64,000 nt of DNA from Parabacteroides sp. FAFU027 (lineage in GTDB: Bacteria > Bacteroidota > Bacteroidia > Bacteroidales > UBA7332): contig NZ_JAKZKV010000004.1 of the NCBI RefSeq assembly GCF_022808675.1, forward strand, positions 1 through 64,000. Direction: 5' to 3'. A program made the position numbers and the translations under genes. A model generated the notes under the pieces. The model did no database searches, was not told the origin of the DNA, and was given only the letters and a program-made list of their open reading frames with translations. Position 1 is the first letter of the stretch, and every line of letters begins with the position of its first letter. This document shows, one piece after another, positions 57,687-64,000 of the stretch.

Positions 57687-59072
57687 ATGTTTGACAAAGA
57701 AATATACATCCAACGGCGCAAGACGCTTTGCGATAAGGTCGGGTCAGGCCTGATCCTGCTTTTGGGCAACGACGAAAGCCCGATGAACTATGCCGATAAC
57801 TGCTATCATTTCCGGCAGGACAGCACATTTCTCTACTATTTCGGGATTGATTTTCCCGGATTGGCGGCGGTGATTGATGTGGAAAACCAACGGGAAATCA
57901 TTTTCGGAAATGATTATAGCATCGACGATATCGTGTGGATGGGACCGCAACCGACCATTGCCGAACGGGCTTCTCAGGCTGGTGTTGTTGAAACTAAGCC
58001 ATTTGCCCAAATCGAAAAAACCGTTGCTGAAACACTGAAGTCCAAGCGGAAAGTCCACTTCCTGTCTATATATCGACCGGAACATTTACTTAAATTGACA
58101 GCGTGGTTGGGAATTTCTCCGGAAAAGGTAAAGGATCAATTCTCCGTTTCTTTGGTTCGGGCAGTGGTCAGTCAGCGGGAAATTAAATCGGCAGAGGAAA
58201 TTGCGGAAATCGAAAAAGCAGTCAATCTTTCCGTCGATATGCACGTGGCGGCAATGCAGCTGTCCCGTCCGGATATGACCGAGGCTCTGGTAGCTGCACG
58301 GGTACACGAAATTGCACTTGCTGCCAATGGCGAAATTTCATTTCCCATCATCGCGACCATCAATGGCCAGACGTTGCACAATCACTACCACGGAAACGAG
58401 TTGAAAAGCGGCGATTTGTTGCTGTTGGATGCCGGAGCCGAAACTTCTTTGCATTATTCCGGCGATTTATCGAGTACATTTCCGGTGGATGGGGCGTTTA
58501 CCTCAATACAGAAGGAGATCTACGCCATGAGTCTTGCAGCTCACCAGGCGGCGATTGATGCACTGGCTCCGGGTGTACCTTTCCGCGAAGCCCATTGGGC
58601 GGCCTGTCGTTCCATTGCCGAAAGCATGAAATCGATCGGTCTCATGAAAGGGAATGTGGAGGAAGCGGTTGCGGCAGGGGCCCATGCACTCTTTTTCCCC
58701 TGCGGAACGGGACACATGATGGGGCTCGATGTTCACGATATGGAGAATCTTGGCGAAGTGTGGGTCGGTTACGATGGCGAGGCGAAAAGTACACAATTCG
58801 GTCTGAAATCTTTGCGCCTGGCCAAACCGATGAAACCGGGGCATGTCTTTACCATCGAGCCGGGCATCTATTTTATCCCTGAGTTGATGGATAAATGGAG
58901 AGCGGAAGGTCGTTTTAACGACTTTATCAACTGGACTAAAGTGGAAAAGTTCCGTCACTTCGGAGGTATCCGTAACGAAGAGGATTTCCTGATGACCGAA
59001 AACGGAGCCGTAAGGTTAGGCAAATCAAAACCGAAATCGATAGACGAGGTGGAAGCCATTTGCAATAAATAA
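57687..59072 (+). CDS. pepP: Xaa-Pro aminopeptidase (M24B)
   Basis: A 461-residue cytoplasmic metallopeptidase that removes an N-terminal residue preceding proline. Seen directly: an N-terminal creatinase-like domain and a C-terminal pita-bread domain with metal ligands in LLLDAGAETSLHYSGDLSST (two Asp), FPCGTGHMMGLDVHD (His), FTIEPGIYF (Glu) and GGIRNEEDFLMTENG (Glu). Length is family-typical. It follows hypD on the same strand across the palindrome array. Together they would free and then convert Pro/Hyp from peptides. Confidence 0.94.
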   Translation: MFDKEIYIQRRKTLCDKVGSGLILLLGNDESPMNYADNCYHFRQDSTFLYYFGIDFPGLAAVIDVENQREIIFGNDYSIDDIVWMGPQPTIAERASQAGVVETKPFAQIEKTVAETLKSKRKVHFLSIYRPEHLLKLTAWLGISPEKVKDQFSVSLVRAVVSQREIKSAEEIAEIEKAVNLSVDMHVAAMQLSRPDMTEALVAARVHEIALAANGEISFPIIATINGQTLHNHYHGNELKSGDLLLLDAGAETSLHYSGDLSSTFPVDGAFTSIQKEIYAMSLAAHQAAIDALAPGVPFREAHWAACRSIAESMKSIGLMKGNVEEAVAAGAHALFFPCGTGHMMGLDVHDMENLGEVWVGYDGEAKSTQFGLKSLRLAKPMKPGHVFTIEPGIYFIPELMDKWRAEGRFNDFINWTKVEKFRHFGGIRNEEDFLMTENGAVRLGKSKPKSIDEVEAICNK

Positions 59073-59134
59073 TTCAAGATATCAATAACCAGGGCTTTTT
59101 CGGAAAGCACCCCATAAATCTTCCATTTTAAATT

Positions 59135-60400
59135 ATGATGAATAGTATGAACAGAGCTTGTATGCTTTCGGCACTGATGATTATTGGCGCGGGGGCGTGC
59201 GCTTTAGCACAAAACAAAGACAAGGGTAAGCTGATTGAAGTACCCAAGGGGGGATTTTACGACAGCGTTGTGTTGAAAGACCAACGTCATGTGGATGATT
59301 CCCTTAGTCAGGAACCTCCCAAAATGAAGTTTATTATGGATCAATCCGGCCTGAAATTGCCGAATAAGGTTGATTTGTACAAACGTCAGTGGGCAAATCC
59401 GCCGATTTCGCAGGGGAATGCGGGGACATGTTGGGACTTTAGCACCTCATCATTTTACGAGTCTGAAATCTACCGGATGCAGAAAAAGCAGGTGAAGCTT
59501 TCTGAAATGTATTTCGCTTATTGGGAATATGTAGGAAAAGCACGCCGGTTTGTGCAGGAAAGGGGGAAATCATTATTTGATGAGGGATCAGAAGCAAATG
59601 CCTTGTCCCGTTTGGCAAAAGAGTACGGGATGATGCCGGAGACGGAATACAAAGGTTTATTGAATGGCCGGAAATATTATTCCCACGCGGCAATGGTGAA
59701 GGAGATGAAGTCTTACCTCGAAAGCGTAAAGCAGAATAATGCCTGGAATGAAGAGGCGGTGATTGCCACAATCCGGGATATTTTGAAACATTACATGGGA
59801 GAGCCACCAGCAAAGTTTAAGGTGGATGGAAAAGAATATACTCCAATGAGCTACATGAAAAATTACCTGAAGTTTAATCCGGAGGATTATGTGGATATTC
59901 TTTCGTATAAGGAAAAGCCATTCTTGCAGAAAGTGGAATACGATGTTCCTGACAACTGGTGGCACAACCGGGATTATTACAATGTTCCGCTGGATGATTT
60001 CATGAAGGCATTGAAACAAGCAATCCGGAATGGATACACAGTGGCAATTGGCGGCGATGTGTCTGAAGCCGGATTTTCCCGTGACACGCAATGTGCCAAA
60101 ATTCCCGATTTTGATATTCCATCGGCTTACATCAATGACGATGCCCGCCAGTTTCGTTTCTCCAATAAAACGACTACCGATGACCACGGCATGCACCTGG
60201 TCGGTTATGTGGAAAACTACAATGGCGATGGTAAAGACTGGTATCTGGTGAAAGATTCCGGAGCAGGCTCCAAAAACAATGATCCAAAGGCACCAGAGTT
60301 TGGCTACTACTTCTTTAGTGAAGATTATGTGAAGTTGAAGATGATGGACTTTGCCGTTCACAAAGATGCGGTGAAGGAGTTGCTGGGCAAGTTTAAGTAA
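59135..60400 (+). CDS. C1-family cysteine peptidase (bleomycin hydrolase / PepC-like)
   Basis: A 421-residue exported papain-fold peptidase of the aminopeptidase C type. Seen directly: signal peptide (ending CALAQ), ISQGNAGTCWDFST with the oxyanion Gln93 and nucleophile Cys99, and DDHGMHLVGYVEN with the catalytic His. Where the family usually has the Asn of an NSWG motif, this protein reads YLVKDSGAGS, so Asp stands at the third catalytic position. It is 62 bases after the Xaa-Pro peptidase and likely co-transcribed. It could supply peptides for the Pro/Hyp pathway. Confidence 0.85.
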   Translation: MMNSMNRACMLSALMIIGAGACALAQNKDKGKLIEVPKGGFYDSVVLKDQRHVDDSLSQEPPKMKFIMDQSGLKLPNKVDLYKRQWANPPISQGNAGTCWDFSTSSFYESEIYRMQKKQVKLSEMYFAYWEYVGKARRFVQERGKSLFDEGSEANALSRLAKEYGMMPETEYKGLLNGRKYYSHAAMVKEMKSYLESVKQNNAWNEEAVIATIRDILKHYMGEPPAKFKVDGKEYTPMSYMKNYLKFNPEDYVDILSYKEKPFLQKVEYDVPDNWWHNRDYYNVPLDDFMKALKQAIRNGYTVAIGGDVSEAGFSRDTQCAKIPDFDIPSAYINDDARQFRFSNKTTTDDHGMHLVGYVENYNGDGKDWYLVKDSGAGSKNNDPKAPEFGYYFFSEDYVKLKMMDFAVHKDAVKELLGKFK

Positions 60401-60417
60401 CTGCAATCCATTATAAC

Positions 60418-60497
60418 AAACGAAGCCTTATTCCGTAAATGGAGTAAGGCTTCGTTTGTTTCTTGTTCATCCGATGACTTCAAGTCATTGGATGAAT
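60418..60497. terminator. terminator pair between the C1 peptidase and GH51 genes
   Basis: AAACGAAGCCTTA (60418-60430) pairs perfectly with 60445-60457 and is followed by GTTTCTTG, 17 bases after the peptidase stop. A second hairpin, TTCATCCGATGACTT with its near-complement (60467-60497), lies next to the end of the convergent GH51 gene. Confidence 0.8.
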
Positions 60498-60505
60498 AGG
60501 TGTTC

Positions 60506-62041
60506 TTACAGTTCCAGCGCCACAACTGACTTCGCCGGAAGTATTACCGAAATGCCGGTTTTGGTGATTTTAGCACCTTTGAAAACAGCAGGAACCACTT
60601 CGTTTGGTTTGTCAAAGGTATTGTAGGAATCAATTCCTTTACCAGCAAGGATAGTGCCGTTAATTTTTGCAGACTTCAATCCGTCAAGAGCAATTTCTAC
60701 TCTTTGCTCTCTGTCCGGGTCAACGTTAGCCAGCGTAATCAGGATGCCACCCTGGTCATTTTTTGAAGCCGAAGCGCTGACCGCAGGGATTTTCTTGTCG
60801 TTATATGTCAACTCTCCACACTGAATATCCAAAGGCAGATTGGTTGCATTCATGTGTCCTTTGTACATTTTGAATACATGATATGTCGGTGTCAATACCA
60901 TCTTGGGACCATCGGTCAGAATCATTGCCTGTAGCACATTCACCACCTGGGCGATGTTCGTCATTTTCACCCGTTCGGTGTATTTGTTGAAAATGTTGAG
61001 GGTCAATGCAGCCACGAAAGCATCGCGCATGGTGTTTTGCTGGTAAAGGAATCCCGGATGTGAGCCCGGCTCCTGGTCCCACCAGGTACCCCATTCGTCC
61101 ACCAACAAGCCGACACGTTTCTTTGGATCAATACTATCCATGATGGAGATGTGTTTTTTTACGACCTCTTCGATTTCAAGACTTTTTGCCAGGGTCCACA
61201 GGTACTCATCCCTGCTGAACTTAGTAGCAGAGCCCTTGCTTCCGCTCCACCCTTTGCAGGTATAATAGTGGAGAGAAATCCCATTCATGTGTCCGGCTGC
61301 ATTTTTCATCAGCGTCTTAGTCCAGTTGTAGTCGTAGTCGCTGGCACCACTTGCAATCTTGAATAGTTTGTTGCCGTCGAATTCGCGACAGTAAGTGGAG
61401 TAACGACGATAAAGATCAGAGTAGTAGTCCGGCTTCATGCTACCGCCGCAGCCCCAGCTTTCGTTACCCACACCGAGGTATTTTACGTGCCACGGTTTTT
61501 CACGTCCGTTTTGGCGGCGGAGATTAGCCATCGGGCTGTCACCGTCGGAGGTCATATATTCCACCCATTTGGCCAGTTCTTCGACCGTACCGCTACCCAC
61601 GTTTCCGCTGATATAAGGTTCACAGCCCAGCATTTCACAGAGGTTGAGGAACTCATTTGTACCGAAGCTGTTGTCTTCGACCACGCCGCCCCAGTTGTTA
61701 TTGACCATTTTGGGGCGTTTCTCTTTCGGTCCGATACCGTCCATCCAGTGGTATTCGTCGGCAAAGCAGCCTCCCGGCCAACGCATTACCGGAACCTGAA
61801 GATCTTTCAGTGCATTGAATACATCGGTACGGTAGCCCTTGATATTGGGGATGTTCGATTTCTCACCCACCCAGATACCTCCATAGATGCAGGTTCCGAG
61901 GTGTTCGGCAAACTGTCCGTAGATTTCTTTCGGAATTTTGTTCTTCGCCTGGTCGGCGTGGATGGTGATTTGGGTAGGCGTGTTTTGCGCCGAAAGCGCG
62001 AGCGAGCCCATCATCATCAGAGAGAGAATGGTCTTTTTCAT
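60506..62041 (-). CDS. alpha-L-arabinofuranosidase (GH51)
   Basis: A 511-residue exported GH51 enzyme that releases L-arabinofuranose from arabinan side chains of RG-I, arabinoxylan or glycoproteins. Seen directly: signal peptide (ending LALSAQ), [19 protein letters not shown], the acid/base Glu in [12 protein letters not shown], the nucleophile Glu in [15 protein letters not shown], and the C-terminal beta-sandwich ending [15 protein letters not shown]. Complete and full-length. It lies downstream of the PL11 gene on the same strand, separated by array C and a promoter-like box, so it may be regulated on its own. Confidence 0.95.
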   Translation of the reverse strand: MKKTILSLMMMGSLALSAQNTPTQITIHADQAKNKIPKEIYGQFAEHLGTCIYGGIWVGEKSNIPNIKGYRTDVFNALKDLQVPVMRWPGGCFADEYHWMDGIGPKEKRPKMVNNNWGGVVEDNSFGTNEFLNLCEMLGCEPYISGNVGSGTVEELAKWVEYMTSDGDSPMANLRRQNGREKPWHVKYLGVGNESWGCGGSMKPDYYSDLYRRYSTYCREFDGNKLFKIASGASDYDYNWTKTLMKNAAGHMNGISLHYYTCKGWSGSKGSATKFSRDEYLWTLAKSLEIEEVVKKHISIMDSIDPKKRVGLLVDEWGTWWDQEPGSHPGFLYQQNTMRDAFVAALTLNIFNKYTERVKMTNIAQVVNVLQAMILTDGPKMVLTPTYHVFKMYKGHMNATNLPLDIQCGELTYNDKKIPAVSASASKNDQGGILITLANVDPDREQRVEIALDGLKSAKINGTILAGKGIDSYNTFDKPNEVVPAVFKGAKITKTGISVILPAKSVVALEL

Positions 62042-62090
62042 GTGTCAATAATGATTTTTTGTTTGGTTTTGAGTAACGTAATTGTAAACG

Positions 62091-62098
62091 CAAATTTA
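62091..62098 (-). promoter_or_regulatory. -7 element (TAAATTTG) before GH51
   Basis: TAAATTTG on the minus strand matches TAnnTTTG, 49 bases before the GH51 start. A TTTG lies 24 bases upstream (62126-62123), a little farther than usual. Array C begins about 75 bases beyond. Confidence 0.45.
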
Positions 62099-62174
62099 AC
62101 GTTTTGTGTTTAATGCCATTTCCAAAATTAGATATTGATGAGATTTAGGCTCATTTTGACAGGATAATGACGGA

Positions 62175-62405
62175 GAAATGCAAGAGAGTCGCGCAGAAAT
62201 GCGAGAGCGACGTCCGGAAATGCGAAAGAGTCAGGCAGAAATGGGTGAGAGGCACCCGGAAATGCTTCGGCGGTATACAGAAATGCGAGAGCGCCATCCA
62301 GAAATGCACGAGAGTCACTCAGAAATGCGAGGGAGGCGGTCAGAAATGCGTGGGAGTCACCCGGAAATGCATGGGAGGCATGCATAAATGCGAGAGCGGC
62401 GGATT
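62175..62405. repeat. 21-bp tandem repeat array C
   Basis: Eleven consecutive 21-bp units, each starting GAAATG (the last TAAATG), with loosely conserved CGAGAGAGTCAC after it. The sequence differs from arrays A and B but shares the AATG core and the exact 21-bp period. It lies between the PL11 stop and the GH51 promoter. Frames are open on both strands and give heptapeptide repeats; I do not treat them as genes. Confidence 0.92.
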
Positions 62406-62446
62406 ATTCAAGAACAGCATCATTCTTATAAATAATCGGGCGTCAA

Positions 62447-62479
62447 AAACCTAACAGGTTTTCAAAACCTGTTAGGTTT
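62447..62479. repeat. 33-bp perfect palindrome downstream of PL11
   Basis: AAACCTAACAGGTTTT, a central C, and the exact complement form a 16+1+16 palindrome. GGGCGT and ACGCCC further out extend it. It lies about 35 bases from the PL11 stop and could act as its terminator. CCTAACAGG palindromes of this kind recur in Bacteroidota. Confidence 0.75.
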
Positions 62480-62513
62480 GGCCTTTTGGGGCACGCCCTT
62501 CCAATTAGTCGGT

Positions 62514-64000
62514 TTATTTTTTATCGAGAAAACATTTCGATGAAGCCGGAGCCTTCTTTTTTACCGTGTAGATACGGGGTTTGGGCAAGTTGCCGGTTCC
62601 GTCACCCATGTAGAAGCCGAGATGAGGAGGTTGGTTGTATGCTGTATTTTGCCAGGCTACACCGAGGCGATAGACCGGGTCGTGCATCAGGGTATAGATG
62701 CGGTAATCGGTCGGAGTGGTAGTGGTGAAAATCATCAGTTGGCTTGGGTCGGCACTGTTGGTGAGGACCACCTCTTCGCGCCAGTCGCCCAGGATATCGG
62801 CGCTGATATTGGGATCATTCTTCGTACCGTTGATGGAGCGTGCCCCGTAATCCCGGAAGTTAACCAGGCGGGTTGTGCCGTCGCCGGTCCATTTATCCAG
62901 TTTGGTGCCGTCGAGCAATTCATCCTGCAGGTCACCATCCCAGTAAATGCGGAAGTTGATGGAGGGTCTGTGGTCGGAAATTTTTTTCCCTTTACAGTCA
63001 AAAACGCCTTCGTCAGCGATACTCCACATCTCAAATCCGCGGTGTTTGGGGTCAATATCGGCAGACAGGCCGCGTCCGTTGTCATTTCCGGTAAATCCAC
63101 CCCAGAGAATTTTACCCGTTTGGGCATCGTGGAGTTCGTAGCCGTAAGGAGACTGGTGCTCCTCGTGTACTTCCCACACTTCGAGTCCGGGGTGATCCGG
63201 ATCCAGATCTGAAAGGTGCATGGCATCGCCGTGTCCCAGTCCGGTGCTGTACAGCATTTTACCGTTATCATCAAAAGCAGACGCTCCGTAAATCACTTCA
63301 TCCTTACCATCGTTATCCACATCGGCAACGCTCAGGTTGTGGTTGCCTTGACCGTACGCTCCTTTTCCTCTGGTGGTGCCTGAATCATATATCCAGCGTT
63401 TGGTCAGTTTCCCGTCTCGGAAGTCCCAGGCCGAAAGCGTCAGTCGGGTATAATATCCCCGTCCCATCACGATGCTGGGATGCACGCCATCCAGATAAGC
63501 CACACAGCCTAGGAAGCGGTCCACACGGTTACCGTATAAGTCGCCCCAGATTTCCGATGAGCCGCGCGACACTTCAAAGGGAACGGTGGCAATATTTTTA
63601 CCTTTATCCCCGCTAAACACAGTGAGGTACTCCGGACCCTTGAGGATGTACCCCATTCTGGTTTTAGCCTCGGGATTGGACGTCATTTCCCGGTAATCGG
63701 CTTTGGGATCGTCATTGTTCAGCAAAACATTTGCACCTGTTCCATCGATAGTGCCGGGCGCTGTTTTGCAAACGACCTCAGCGCATCCGTCCCCGTCAAA
63801 GTCGTAGACCATAAACTGTGTATAGTGGGCTCCGGCACGGATATTCCTGCCCAGATCAATGCGCCAGAGTTGTTTGCCGTTCTGCTTGTAAGCATCGAAG
63901 TAAACATTACCGGTAAATCCGGTGTGTGAATTGTCATGAGCATTGGAGGGGTCCCACTTGACCACAATTTCATATTCCCCGTCACCATCCAAATCACCGA
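62514..64000 (-). CDS. rhamnogalacturonan lyase (PL11), partial (5' end beyond window)
   Basis: The last ~495 residues of a PL11 enzyme that cleaves RG-I backbones. The frame stays open to the window edge, so the N-terminus is missing. Seen directly: an eight-bladed propeller with calcium-binding Asp loops (YDFDGDGCAEVVCKTAPG, ADVDNDGKDEVIYG, SDLDPDHPGLEVWEVHE, SADIDPKHRGFEMW), GQGNHNLS, and the C-terminal HDPVYRLGVAWQNTAYNQPP plus HLGFYMGDG, which are diagnostic. The two RG-I lyases PL4 and PL11 in one window, with GH105 and rhamnose catabolism, indicate RG-I as a main substrate. Confidence 0.95.
   Translation of the reverse strand, partial: GDLDGDGEYEIVVKWDPSNAHDNSHTGFTGNVYFDAYKQNGKQLWRIDLGRNIRAGAHYTQFMVYDFDGDGCAEVVCKTAPGTIDGTGANVLLNNDDPKADYREMTSNPEAKTRMGYILKGPEYLTVFSGDKGKNIATVPFEVSRGSSEIWGDLYGNRVDRFLGCVAYLDGVHPSIVMGRGYYTRLTLSAWDFRDGKLTKRWIYDSGTTRGKGAYGQGNHNLSVADVDNDGKDEVIYGASAFDDNGKMLYSTGLGHGDAMHLSDLDPDHPGLEVWEVHEEHQSPYGYELHDAQTGKILWGGFTGNDNGRGLSADIDPKHRGFEMWSIADEGVFDCKGKKISDHRPSINFRIYWDGDLQDELLDGTKLDKWTGDGTTRLVNFRDYGARSINGTKNDPNISADILGDWREEVVLTNSADPSQLMIFTTTTPTDYRIYTLMHDPVYRLGVAWQNTAYNQPPHLGFYMGDGTGNLPKPRIYTVKKKAPASSKCFLDKK

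Noticed and set aside
62167-62454. Protein-coding gene through array C (95 codons, plus strand)
   Set aside because: Same reason as array A: a periodic, low-complexity frame with competing open frames and no start-site support.

Overview
The window is a chromosomal segment of a Bacteroidota bacterium, most likely an anaerobic, plant-cell-wall-degrading Bacteroidales. This rests on promoters of the TTTG-N19-21-TAnnTTTG type (clearest before dusB and recO), many Bacteroidota-type families (DUF2807, DUF5063, DUF6089-like, TonB-C proteins, duplicated OmpH genes beside bamA), RhaT-based rhamnose use and oxygen-sensitive glycyl-radical chemistry. No species is assigned. About 52 protein genes, four tRNAs, the end of a 23S gene and a 5S gene are supported.

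Layout. 1-290: end of an rRNA operon. 380-8.5 kb: housekeeping genes (nitroreductase, KdsC-like phosphatase, Maf, riboflavin synthase, DusB, PanE), with a 21-bp tandem-repeat array against the dusB promoter. 8.8-25.4 kb: TonB, a polyprenyl synthase, TatD, tRNA-Ser, two identical tRNA-Glu genes around rpsT, recO, tRNA-Arg, murI, the envelope cluster ompH-ompH-bamA-uppS, an RlmI-like methyltransferase, an RNase D-like exonuclease, and a nucleotidyltransferase. 25.4-28.2 kb: two poorly known genes and a second 21-bp array. 28.2-36 kb: pectin use, with GH28 polygalacturonase, GH105 unsaturated galacturonyl hydrolase and a complete rhaB-rhaA-rhaT-rhaD operon. 36.4-42.1 kb: a 1426-residue three-domain enzyme (AMP ligase, class III aminotransferase, acyl-ACP-reductase-like domain) and a DUF3419/BtaA-like gene. 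42.4-49.2 kb: CE8 pectinesterase, an AT-rich patch with a YidD fusion, and PL4 rhamnogalacturonan lyase. 49.2-53.8 kb: ogt, a TonB-plug protein without a barrel, and small genes. 54-60.4 kb: a HypD-type hydroxyproline dehydratase, its activase, an Xaa-Pro aminopeptidase and a C1 peptidase. 60.5-64 kb: GH51 arabinofuranosidase and a partial PL11 lyase.

How the genes fit together. CE8, GH28, PL4, PL11, GH105 and GH51 would strip methyl esters, cut homogalacturonan and RG-I, and release arabinose and rhamnose. The rha operon then takes rhamnose to DHAP and lactaldehyde. HypD, the Xaa-Pro peptidase and the C1 peptidase suggest that Hyp/Pro-rich peptides are also used, possibly from plant wall glycoproteins. 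No SusC/SusD pair and no rhamnose regulator is present in this window.

Most unusual features: (1) the predicted acid-to-aldehyde-to-amine enzyme beside an aminocarboxypropyl-transferase-like gene, a candidate undescribed amino-lipid pathway; (2) four intergenic arrays, three with a 21-bp period (two helical turns) and one with perfect palindromes every 41 bp.
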